NCBI GenBank assembly: GCA_946479435.1
Contig: CAMLFX010000014.1
Span: forward strand, 1 to 44,842
Source of the DNA: an uncultured Sphingobacteriales bacterium
Lineage (GTDB): Bacteria; Bacteroidota; Bacteroidia; Chitinophagales; Chitinophagaceae
DNA: 44,842 nt
Reading direction: 5' to 3'
Shown piece by piece: positions 32,790-41,477 of the stretch; position 1 is the stretch's first letter, and each line of letters starts with the position of its first letter. Below the pieces are notes generated by a model, which was not told where the DNA came from, did not search any database, and was given only the letters and a program-made list of their open reading frames with translations. The position numbers and the translations under genes are program-made.

Positions 32790-35222
32790 TTACCCACCAT
32801 TACCTGCCCGGCGCTTTTCATCTTCCGCACCACCAGACCTGCGCTTCACCTGCCCAACGGCTTTATTACCCAAACGATATGTGAATGAAATGGATACCTG
32901 CCTGGTATCCCGCTTAGCTGTAAAATCTTCTATATACCCCGTATAAGTAGATGTACCACGTGGGTATGCTTTCCAGAATATATCCTGTATGTTCACTTTT
33001 ACAGTAGCTTTTTTATCAAACATATTTTTTTGAATACCTGCGTTCAGCATCCAGTTCGATCTTACATTCATAAATCCATATACCTGTGGTGCCTGGTAGA
33101 AGAAACTAACTTCTGCTGAATAGTCTTTAGGTAGTATAAAGCTATTCGTAGTATAAATATCAAACGTAGGCGCACCATTGCTGAGATTGGTGTTTGCTAT
33201 AAACCCTTCGTAAAAAGAATAATAAACATTGAAGTTGGTAACATTGCTCCACCATTTTGTTACCTGGAAAGGGTACGCACCACTTACACCATAGAATGAC
33301 ATACGCTTCAGGTTCTTGGTAGTTTGCACCGTTACTGAATCTTCAGTTTCGCTGGGCTGTATTACTTCTACTAATACATTCGATGTAGCACTATAAGTAA
33401 ACGTAGTTACAAATTTCTGCTTGAAGGTATGCGATAGCTCAGCTGAGTAAGACGATGCCGGATTCAAATAAGGATAGCCTGCCCTATATGTAGTCTTATC
33501 AATAAAAAACTTAAAAGGGTTTAATTGTTCATAGCTCGGACGCTCTATACGCCTGCTTAATGTTAGGCCAATATCATTTTTCTCATCCAGGTGGCGTTGT
33601 ACTGCTACACTGGGAAACAGTTGTGTATAATTTCGTTTATAAGTAGTATTCAATGTTACCTGCTGCGCTTCTACATTGGTATTCTCTGTGCGCAATCCAA
33701 TTTGTGCGTTCCATTTACCCCAATCTTTACTCATATTCACATAAGCAGCATTTATATTTTCTGTATAAATAAAATGATTGCTGCGGGTGGTATCTAAAAC
33801 ATAATCGATCGCGTTCTTTTCATAAAATAGTGGCTCATTATCAGCTGTTACATAGCTTGTTTTAATGCCAGCATCCAGCTTCATCTTCTTTGGTAGCGGA
33901 TTACTATAATCAGCCTTGAGGGAACGTATTTGTGTTACTCCATTAAGATAGCTTTTCATGTCATAGTCAGGTTGGTACTGCCCACCTTCCGTATTTGTAT
34001 AAGTGGTTACAAAATTCTGGTTCGATGTATTGGAGTATCGGGCATAGTCAGCATCTATACTTAATTCCCTGCCAGTTGTATCGAAGTTGTGTCGCAGATA
34101 TACATTCGAAGAAAGATTATCAAACTTATTATTGTGCCTGCCTGTTGTATTGAAATTATAAATCGTTTCAAGATTGGAGCCCAGCGCTCTTGAACTATTA
34201 TCCGCTTTAGGGTTAAACTTATTAACCCCACCATTTACTGATACACCAACAGTTGTGTTCCTGGAAATACTATAGTCAACACCGGCACCGCCTATATGAT
34301 TTCTGAAATCGAAAAGGGAATAATTATTTTGGTCGTAAACAAATGCAAGGCTTCCAGTTGGTGTGTAAAACCTTCTGTTCAGCATCAGGTGATTGAACCA
34401 GTACCTATTGGCATAACTATAATTGACAAATACATTTACTTTCTTATTGCGATAATTCAGGTTTACACCACCATTATATTTAGGATACACACCTTGTGCA
34501 TAACTAAGATTCGCAGTACCGTTCCACCCTACTTTCTGGTCTTTCTTTGTTTTAATATTAATTATTCCGGCGGTACCTGCCGCATCGTATTTTGCTCCGG
34601 GGTTACTGATAAGTTCAATTTTATCAATCGTACTGGAAGGCATACTCTTTAAAATATTTGCCAGGTCATCTCCCGATACAGGCGTTATCTTTCCATCTAT
34701 CATTATAGTAACACCCTGTTTACCTTTCAGGCTGATATTGTCGTTCTGGTCAACCTTCACGCCGGGCGATCGTGCTAAAACTTCAAGCGCCGATGAACCA
34801 GCGCTTACTATACTATTCTCTACGTTTACTACTATTCTATCCGGCTTTACTTCTATAAATGGTTTTTGTGCTTTTATCGTTACCTCTTTTAGCGTGGTGC
34901 TTTTTTGTTGCAGCGCTATAGGTGGCAATTCCACGTCTTTACCATCAATTATTAGCATTCCGGGTTCATAAGCATCAAACCCAGCCATTGTAGCTTTCAA
35001 ATAATAACTACCATTAGCTATCCCATCTAACACAAACTTACCTGCTTCGTTTGTCAGGTCCGCTATCACCAGTGTTTTATTGTCGTCCTTCAGCAATACT
35101 ATATTTACACCCGCCAATGCGACACCATCTTTATCTTTTACAATACCTTTTATTGTAGCAGCATACAAATCTATATCCGCGCCAATCATCAGCATTAGTA
35201 AAGAAAAAAGCCTTAGTATCAT
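32790..35222 (-). CDS. Outer membrane beta-barrel receptor with CarboxypepD_reg-like N-terminus (OMP_b-brl_3 type)
   Basis: An 810-residue outer-membrane protein. The start is the ATG at 35222, giving a signal peptide (MILRLFSLLMLMIGADIDLYA); the frame is open to 35309 but the extra residues do not fit a signal peptide. Domains: a CarboxypepD_reg-like fold at about 23-105 (TIKGIVKDKDGVALAGVNIVL), a plug-like domain at about 115-235 (EVTIKAQKPFIEVKPDRIVVNVE, NISLKGKQGVTIMIDGK, IELISNPGAKYDAAGTAGIINIKTKK), then a beta-barrel to the end. The plug with SNPGAKYDA-type motifs marks the outer-membrane beta-barrel family 3, a TonB-receptor relative with unknown substrate. It is divergent from the sensor kinase gene at 35366. 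Confidence 0.92.
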   Translation of the reverse strand: MILRLFSLLMLMIGADIDLYAATIKGIVKDKDGVALAGVNIVLLKDDNKTLVIADLTNEAGKFVLDGIANGSYYLKATMAGFDAYEPGMLIIDGKDVELPPIALQQKSTTLKEVTIKAQKPFIEVKPDRIVVNVENSIVSAGSSALEVLARSPGVKVDQNDNISLKGKQGVTIMIDGKITPVSGDDLANILKSMPSSTIDKIELISNPGAKYDAAGTAGIINIKTKKDQKVGWNGTANLSYAQGVYPKYNGGVNLNYRNKKVNVFVNYSYANRYWFNHLMLNRRFYTPTGSLAFVYDQNNYSLFDFRNHIGGAGVDYSISRNTTVGVSVNGGVNKFNPKADNSSRALGSNLETIYNFNTTGRHNNKFDNLSSNVYLRHNFDTTGRELSIDADYARYSNTSNQNFVTTYTNTEGGQYQPDYDMKSYLNGVTQIRSLKADYSNPLPKKMKLDAGIKTSYVTADNEPLFYEKNAIDYVLDTTRSNHFIYTENINAAYVNMSKDWGKWNAQIGLRTENTNVEAQQVTLNTTYKRNYTQLFPSVAVQRHLDEKNDIGLTLSRRIERPSYEQLNPFKFFIDKTTYRAGYPYLNPASSYSAELSHTFKQKFVTTFTYSATSNVLVEVIQPSETEDSVTVQTTKNLKRMSFYGVSGAYPFQVTKWWSNVTNFNVYYSFYEGFIANTNLSNGAPTFDIYTTNSFILPKDYSAEVSFFYQAPQVYGFMNVRSNWMLNAGIQKNMFDKKATVKVNIQDIFWKAYPRGTSTYTGYIEDFTAKRDTRQVSISFTYRLGNKAVGQVKRRSGGAEDEKRRAGNGG

Positions 35223-35241
35223 ACATCTTGTTTTATTTAAC

Positions 35242-35249
35242 CAAATGTA
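35242..35249 (-). promoter_or_regulatory. -7 element upstream of the first receptor gene
   Basis: On the minus strand TACATTTG matches TAnnTTTG exactly, 19 bp before the ATG at 35222. I found no TTG at the usual distance. Confidence 0.5.
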
Positions 35250-35365
35250 TTGGAAGCCTTTTCCCTGCCGCTCACCCATAGCGGGTGATTTGCATTTTTT
35301 TAGCATCACCCTGAACGGGGGATTTTACTTTTCTGACCTTAAATAGTTTAACTTCACTATAGCAA

Positions 35366-38311
35366 ATGAAAGAAAATACAAAGCATATTATTGTAGTATT
35401 GTTATGCTTGATAGTGTTGAATCACTATCCAACCTATGCGCAGCGTTATTCTTTTTACAATCAGAGTGTTGAGAATGGCCTGATACAATCGCAGGCCACT
35501 TGCCTTGCACAGGATAAAATGGGCCACTTATGGATAGGTACATTAGGCGGGCTTTCCCGGTACGATGGAAAAAGCTTTACCAACTATTCGGTACGCGATG
35601 GTATGGTAAGTAATACAGTCAGTTCACTGGCCTGCGATGAAAACGGCAATCTTTGGATAGGCGGCCCAAAGGGCATATCTAAATTCTATGGTAAAACATT
35701 CCAGCATTTTGTTTTTGAAAGCCCTGAAAACCCGGGTGCAAATGCAGTATCATCTATATCAATTGCAGATGATGGTACTATATGGTGTATTGCCGCAGGC
35801 AGGGTATACAGCATTGCCAATAATAAATCGAGATCGTTAAAAACACCAGACGATAATAAGATAACGGCTTTACTTTCCGATGGTAAAGAGCTATGGATGG
35901 CAAAGAATGAAGGGCTCATTTATCATTATAGCAGTAATCATTGGGATAGCCTGAGTTTTGGCGAAGCGCTGGCGCCTCGTGTTTACAATATCTACAGGGG
36001 TCAGAAAAGTCTATGGCTCTCAACTTCAAATGGACTGTATACCATAACAAACAATAAAATAGTTCCTTTCCGCCCACATAATATGCAGCTGGGTGCTGTT
36101 GGTGGTATTACAGAGGACAATGCAGGTGCATTATGGCTGGGCACCAGGAACGGTGCTATAAAAATAAAAGACAGCTCTGTACAATTTTACAATAAGAAAA
36201 ACGGCCTCACCGATAATACCATTTTCGATGTACTGACCGATGCAGAAGGGAATATATGGTTTGCTTCAGACGGACAAGGTATATACCGCTATTCAGGTTC
36301 ACAGTTTACCATGCTCGATGAAAGCATGAACCTTCCCAGTGCGCAGATAATGAGTATTGCATCGGCACATGGCAGATTATATTTAGGCACCTACGACGCC
36401 GGGCTGTACACTTATGAAAATGGCGTGGTGTATAAAGTACCATTGCCTTCGCAACCGCCGCCAGCCATCACCGCAATAGCCATACGCAATGGTTACGATA
36501 TATGGCTGGGCACGCGTGGCAGCGGTATATGGAAATATAACGGGGGTACAACTTTCAAATCTTATACTTCTCCAACCATTCCTTCAAATAATATCACCAC
36601 TTTTTATCAGCAAGGCAGTAAGCTATGGATAGGCTTTGTGAATGGCGCAGTAGTATATGACAATGATACCTTCCACAAGTTGCCGTTGCAACCGACATCG
36701 GTTCTAGATTTTATTGCTTTAGGTGCAGACAGCATGCTAATAGCTACCGACGAGGGAATAAAGCTTTACCACAATGATATCATCACCCCATTTAAAACTG
36801 AAACAGCAACCGATAGTTCTTTTGCCCAATGCTTTACTTTAAGAGATAACGAACTATGGATAGGCACCAGTGATAATGGGCTTATTTGCTACAACAGGCA
36901 AACAGGCAAGGCGTATGTTATCAATCGGAATAATGGTCTTCAGTCCGATTTTATTTATAACATCACTACCGATAAGGATGGCAATATATGGGCTGGTACC
37001 GGCTATGGTATCCACAAAATAAATACCAAACACGATAAGCCAATTATTACCTTCTATGGTAAAGAACATGGCATACGCGGCATGGAAAGCAACCACAACG
37101 CCGTGCTAAAAATGGCAGATGGCAGTATATGGTTTGGCACTATCGATGGTGCGGTTCATTACAGCCCCCAGGCCAAATCTACCAGTTCACAGCCCACAGC
37201 CATAGTGCTGCAATCGGTTAAAGTTTTTGGAGAAAATATCACTGACACCACTTTTTATGATAGTACAGAGGTTTGGTACAATGTACCTTACGGCCTGAAA
37301 CTACCTTACCGTAAAAACAATATTACGTTTACCTTCCAGGCAATTTCCCTTACCGGCATTGAACAGGTAAAATACAGATACAGGATAGAGGGTTTGGATG
37401 CCCCGTGGAGCGACTGGTCTTCAATAAATACAGTGACCTATTCAGCATTGCCACCCGGCAAATACACACTGCAGGTAGAATGCGTTGCAGGTAGCGAGGA
37501 CGAAGTACGTACCTTATCATATCCTTTCGAACTGATAACACCTTTCCATAAAACGAACTGGTTCAAAGTGCTTATCGTATTTGCATGTATCCTGCTTGGC
37601 ATTTCTATTCAGTATATTACCAACCGAAGAAAGCAAAACAGACTTGCGCTGTTGGAAAGGCTTAGAAGAGAAGAGCAAAATAAAGTGCGCGAACGTACTG
37701 CAGAAGATTTTCATGATGAGGTAGGCAACAAACTGACCCGTATCAATGTATTGACCGACGTACTAAAAAACAAATTGGGCCTTGTATCGCCCGATACACA
37801 ACGTATCCTCGACCAGATAAAAGACAACACTTCGCAACTATATGGAGGTACAAGGGATATCCTTTGGTCACTTAAACCATCGAATGACAGCCTGTACGAA
37901 ATCCTTTATCGTATACGCGATTTTGGAACGGAACTGTTTCAGGATACAGAAATTGATTTCATTTTTTCAGGCGCTGACGAAAAATGGCACGACTACAAAT
38001 TGCCGCTGGATGTAAGCCGGAATCTAATTATGATATTCAAAGAAGCACTTAACAATACCCTGAAATATGCTAAAGCAAACACAGTAAAACTGGATGTGAA
38101 TATAAAGGAGCACAATGTGTTACAGCTTGTATTATCGGATAATGGAAACGGCTTCGATATGCACAACTATAAAAAAGGGCATGGAATAGATAATATGAAT
38201 ATCAGGGCAAAAAGAATACATGCCATATTGTATCTCGATTCTACACCGGGTAAAGGCACAATTATAAACCTTAGCTTCCGGCTGCCTGATAAACAGCATA
38301 TTATTTCTTAA
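35366..38311 (+). CDS. Two-component propeller sensor histidine kinase (HisKA_3 type)
   Basis: A 981-residue inner-membrane kinase. A signal peptide (MKENTKHIIVVLLCLIVLNHYPTYA) is followed by a periplasmic sensor of two seven-bladed-type propellers at about 26-600, visible as repeats of LWIGT-x-G(L/I) with DGxxW or NGNLW words. A Y_Y_Y domain lies at about 640-710 (YRYRIEGLDAPWSDWSS ... LPPGKYTLQVE) and a membrane segment at about 730-750. The phosphorylated His is H783 in EDFHDEVGNKLTRI, and the HATPase is at about 880-975 (IFKEALNNTLKYAKAN, LSDNGNGFD, GHGIDNMNIRAK). Unlike hybrid HTCS proteins it lacks receiver and AraC domains; the receiver is the separate gene 97 bp downstream. The input is probably a periplasmic glycan or its fragments, as for many such sensors, but the ligand is unknown. 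Confidence 0.95.
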   Translation: MKENTKHIIVVLLCLIVLNHYPTYAQRYSFYNQSVENGLIQSQATCLAQDKMGHLWIGTLGGLSRYDGKSFTNYSVRDGMVSNTVSSLACDENGNLWIGGPKGISKFYGKTFQHFVFESPENPGANAVSSISIADDGTIWCIAAGRVYSIANNKSRSLKTPDDNKITALLSDGKELWMAKNEGLIYHYSSNHWDSLSFGEALAPRVYNIYRGQKSLWLSTSNGLYTITNNKIVPFRPHNMQLGAVGGITEDNAGALWLGTRNGAIKIKDSSVQFYNKKNGLTDNTIFDVLTDAEGNIWFASDGQGIYRYSGSQFTMLDESMNLPSAQIMSIASAHGRLYLGTYDAGLYTYENGVVYKVPLPSQPPPAITAIAIRNGYDIWLGTRGSGIWKYNGGTTFKSYTSPTIPSNNITTFYQQGSKLWIGFVNGAVVYDNDTFHKLPLQPTSVLDFIALGADSMLIATDEGIKLYHNDIITPFKTETATDSSFAQCFTLRDNELWIGTSDNGLICYNRQTGKAYVINRNNGLQSDFIYNITTDKDGNIWAGTGYGIHKINTKHDKPIITFYGKEHGIRGMESNHNAVLKMADGSIWFGTIDGAVHYSPQAKSTSSQPTAIVLQSVKVFGENITDTTFYDSTEVWYNVPYGLKLPYRKNNITFTFQAISLTGIEQVKYRYRIEGLDAPWSDWSSINTVTYSALPPGKYTLQVECVAGSEDEVRTLSYPFELITPFHKTNWFKVLIVFACILLGISIQYITNRRKQNRLALLERLRREEQNKVRERTAEDFHDEVGNKLTRINVLTDVLKNKLGLVSPDTQRILDQIKDNTSQLYGGTRDILWSLKPSNDSLYEILYRIRDFGTELFQDTEIDFIFSGADEKWHDYKLPLDVSRNLIMIFKEALNNTLKYAKANTVKLDVNIKEHNVLQLVLSDNGNGFDMHNYKKGHGIDNMNIRAKRIHAILYLDSTPGKGTIINLSFRLPDKQHIIS

Positions 38312-38408
38312 AAGAAGTATAAATCTTCAAACATTAATAAAAATAACCTCTATTGGGTGAGGGATTTCTCATATAGTAATCAGAACTTTAAGAAAATACC
38401 CTGAATAC

Positions 38409-39041
38409 ATGAGCCGCAACCTTGACATAAGAGTTTGTATCATTGAGGATGATGAAACCATCCGCGAAGGCTATGCTTATCTTATTGGCCAAACAGAAGG
38501 TTACAAGATTGTGAACACGTATCCATCGTACGAAGAAGCAGCAAAAAAAATAGCCAACGACGACCCTGATGTTATACTGCTGGATGTTGAACTACCCGGC
38601 TTATCGGGTATAGATGCCATACCCAAGCTAAAAAAATTATTACCAGATACATATATACTGATCCTTACCGTGTATGAGCAAGACATGCTCATATTCCGCG
38701 CTTTAGGCAATGGAGCATCAGGCTACCTTACTAAGAACACACCGCACGATAAAATAATTTCAGCCATACATGAGGTAATGGAAGGCGGCGGGCCAATGAG
38801 CGCTCATATAGCACGCATGGTCATCCAGTCATTTCAGCGCAATGAAGCATCGCCACTCACCCGGCGCGAAACAGAGATACTGGAGCAGATAGCAACAGGC
38901 AAAAGCCGTAAACGTATAGCAGAGGAACTATTTATTGACCTTGAAACGGTAAAATCGCACATCAAGAATATTTACCACAAGCTCAACGTACACTCGAAGG
39001 CTGACGCTATAAAAACAGCGAAGGACAATAAGTTTATTTAG
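38409..39041 (+). CDS. NarL/LuxR-family response regulator
   Basis: A 210-residue response regulator. The receiver domain has the acidic pocket E13/D14, phosphoacceptor D59 (VILLDVELPG), and ILTVYEQ and GYLTKNTP with the conserved Thr and Lys. The LuxR-type helix-turn-helix at about 145-205 (LTRRETEILEQIATGKSRKRIAEELFIDLETVKSHIKNIYHKL) binds DNA. It pairs naturally with the HisKA_3 kinase immediately upstream. Its stop overlaps the convergent hydrolase stop by 4 bp. A likely target is the divergent receptor gene, but no operator can be named. Confidence 0.95.
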   Translation: MSRNLDIRVCIIEDDETIREGYAYLIGQTEGYKIVNTYPSYEEAAKKIANDDPDVILLDVELPGLSGIDAIPKLKKLLPDTYILILTVYEQDMLIFRALGNGASGYLTKNTPHDKIISAIHEVMEGGGPMSAHIARMVIQSFQRNEASPLTRRETEILEQIATGKSRKRIAEELFIDLETVKSHIKNIYHKLNVHSKADAIKTAKDNKFI

Positions 39042-40024
39042 TGTGCATTTAAGAACTGTATAAGATCAGCATGGTACTTTTCCGGTATCTCTAAATGAGG
39101 TACATGCCCTACCCCTTCATAAGTTATCAATTTTGAACCATGTATTGCTGCTGCGGTACTTCTACCAAGTTCCCTGTAGTGTCCTAACTTTTTAGTTACG
39201 CTATCAGGCGCGTTGCGGGCTAGTTTTGTATGGTCTTCACTACCAACTACTACAAGGGTAGGTACCAGTATATTTTTAAATTCATGCACTACGGGCTGGT
39301 TATATATCATATCGTAGGTAAGTGCATTCACCCACGCCAGCTGATCAAAATTTTTACCTAGCGTATAGCCATACTGCACTTTCACCCATTCATTATATTT
39401 CTCTTTCCATACAGGATAGTACGAGGTTTCATGATATTTCCTGATGCTTTCATAGGTGGCCTTCTTTTCATCTGTATACCATTCATCTACCTTGCGGTAA
39501 GGCACACCCTTGCTACGCCAGTCTTCCAAACCTATTGCATCTTCAAGCACCAGTGCTGACACCATTTTCGGATAAGTGAGCACAAAACGGCTGGCCAGCA
39601 TACCGCCCATTGAATGTCCAACCACATAAACCTTATCAATATGCAGGGTATCTAACAATTTTTTAGTTAATGCAGCCAGCAATGAGAAACTGTATTGTAC
39701 TATTGGTTTTGAAGATTTACCAAATCCTAACGCATCAGGGGCAATCACTCTGTAGCCGGCGTCGTTTAGGGCACGTATGGTTTCTTTCCAGTAAGCAGCG
39801 GGGAAATTTTTGCCATGAAATAGCAAAACTGTTTTATTTGCAGGCTTAGCGGTTGACACATCCATGTAAGCTATCTCTACCTGTTGGTTTTGCACTGCTG
39901 TTTTCATGTACTGTACAGGGTACGGATACCTGTAGTTTTCGAGCCGTATGGAAAGGGAATCAAGCGTTTCAGAAAAAGCTGCCTGATAAGTAAACAGTAA
40001 GAGTATAGCCAATAAATATTTCAT
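39038..40024 (-). CDS. Exported alpha/beta hydrolase
   Basis: A 328-residue alpha/beta hydrolase. The ATG at 40024 gives a signal peptide (MKYLLAILLLFTYQAAFSET), so export to the periplasm is likely; an ATG two codons earlier (40030) is equally possible, and longer starts add residues before the signal. Catalytic elements: oxyanion region LLFHGKNFPAAYWK, nucleophile S138 in VVGHSMGGMLAS, the acid in VVVGSEDHTKLAR, and His in YEGVGHVPHLEIPEKYH. It resembles hydrolases acting on small esters or lactones; the substrate is unknown. It is divergent from the permease and convergent with the response regulator. Confidence 0.9.
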   Translation of the reverse strand: MKYLLAILLLFTYQAAFSETLDSLSIRLENYRYPYPVQYMKTAVQNQQVEIAYMDVSTAKPANKTVLLFHGKNFPAAYWKETIRALNDAGYRVIAPDALGFGKSSKPIVQYSFSLLAALTKKLLDTLHIDKVYVVGHSMGGMLASRFVLTYPKMVSALVLEDAIGLEDWRSKGVPYRKVDEWYTDEKKATYESIRKYHETSYYPVWKEKYNEWVKVQYGYTLGKNFDQLAWVNALTYDMIYNQPVVHEFKNILVPTLVVVGSEDHTKLARNAPDSVTKKLGHYRELGRSTAAAIHGSKLITYEGVGHVPHLEIPEKYHADLIQFLNAH

Positions 40025-40117
40025 GTTCATTATTGCTAAAAAATCAAGCCTGCACACCTTATAGTATATTACCATAGGGCTATCATGGCAATCCATAGCT
40101 ATTGTGGTATGCATTAT

Positions 40118-40125
40118 TAATTTTG
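40118..40125 (+). promoter_or_regulatory. -7 element upstream of the permease gene
   Basis: TAATTTTG, an exact TAnnTTTG match, 19 bp before the TTG start at 40145. No -33 TTG at the usual spacing is visible. Confidence 0.5.
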
Positions 40126-40144
40126 CATCACAATTGACACGCCA

Positions 40145-41476
40145 TTGCAGGATAATACCGTACCCACACCAAAATTAGAACGCGGCCTTTCGCTTACCCA
40201 GGCTACCGCTATCAACATGATAGATATGGTAGGTATTGGTCCGTTTGTTACTATACCTTTCATTGTGGGCCTTATGCAGGGGCCATTGTGCCTGCTTGCC
40301 TGGCTATTAGGTGCGGTACTTGCCTATATGGATGGCAGCGTATGGGCTGAGCTTGGCGCTAAATGGCCTGAAGCCGGGGGCAGTTACGTGTTCCTTCAAA
40401 AACTATACAAAGGGAAATGGGGGCGGTTAATGGCTTTTCTCTTTATATGGCAAACCACCATACAAGCTCCCCTTGTGGTAGCAAGTGGCGCTATCGGATT
40501 CTCTCAATATTTCACTTACCTGGTACCATTGGGTGAGTACCAACAAAAAATGGTAAGTGGTGGCTTGGTCATCCTGTTAGTTGCACTACTCTATCGTGGC
40601 ATCAAGAGCATTGGCAAGATATCTATACTACTTTGGATAATAACGGGCGGCACTATACTTTGGTTAATAGCATCCGGTATACCACATTTCAATGCCAAAC
40701 AAGCTTTCAACTTCAAGTTCGATAATGATATACTCTCCTTCGCCTTTTTTGCTGCGCTAGGGCAGTCATCGCTCAAAACGGTTTACTCATACCTAGGTTA
40801 CTATAATGTTTGCCACCTGGGCGCTGAGATAAGCAACCCTGAACGTAACATACCACGTAGCATGTTCATCTCTATTACCGGTATAGCTATACTATACATT
40901 GGTATGCAAACTGTTTTGCTGGGTGTATTGCCGTGGGAAGTGATCGCTTCGTCTAACTTCATCGTAAGCACTTATTTCGAACATCTATATAATCATACGG
41001 TAGCCCAAATAGCAACTGTACTAGTATTATGTATTGCACTCGCTTCTTTATTTTCTGTTATTCTTGGCTATTCCCGCATACCTTATGCAGCAGCCAAAAA
41101 TGGCGACTTCTTTAAAGTATTTGCCAAGGTGCACCCCAAACATCATTTCCCGCATATATCACTTTTAGCCTTGGGCGGACTGGCATTTGTATTCAGCCTG
41201 TTGTTTAAACTGGGTGATGTTATCAGCGCTATCATAGCTATGCGCATTCTGATACAATTTGTTGGGCAGGCATTTGGGTTGATCGCGTTGCACTATAGAA
41301 AGGTAAAAGAACACATGCCTTATAAAATGCCTTGGTTCCCGATACCTGCTATAATTAGCATTATCATCTGGTTGTTCATCTTGCTAAGCAGTAAGACAGA
41401 ATTCATCTTATTCGCTTTAGGCATTATAGCTACGGGCGTTGTTTTGTTTGCGTTTAAAAAGAAGAAAGCTTTATAA
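40145..41476 (+). CDS. APC-family amino acid permease
   Basis: A 443-residue polytopic inner-membrane protein of the amino acid-polyamine-organocation superfamily, with about twelve membrane segments. TM1 carries SLTQATAINMIDMVGIGPFVTIPFI, whose glycine break is typical, and GAEISNPERNIPRSMFISI is the conserved loop near TM6-7. The start codon is TTG at 40145: the frame upstream holds no ATG or GTG before the stop at 40118-40120, and the first ATG is codon 25, inside TM1. Substrate unknown. Its stop is one base from the stop of the convergent receptor gene. Confidence 0.9.
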   Translation: MQDNTVPTPKLERGLSLTQATAINMIDMVGIGPFVTIPFIVGLMQGPLCLLAWLLGAVLAYMDGSVWAELGAKWPEAGGSYVFLQKLYKGKWGRLMAFLFIWQTTIQAPLVVASGAIGFSQYFTYLVPLGEYQQKMVSGGLVILLVALLYRGIKSIGKISILLWIITGGTILWLIASGIPHFNAKQAFNFKFDNDILSFAFFAALGQSSLKTVYSYLGYYNVCHLGAEISNPERNIPRSMFISITGIAILYIGMQTVLLGVLPWEVIASSNFIVSTYFEHLYNHTVAQIATVLVLCIALASLFSVILGYSRIPYAAAKNGDFFKVFAKVHPKHHFPHISLLALGGLAFVFSLLFKLGDVISAIIAMRILIQFVGQAFGLIALHYRKVKEHMPYKMPWFPIPAIISIIIWLFILLSSKTEFILFALGIIATGVVLFAFKKKKAL

Positions 41477-41477
41477 A

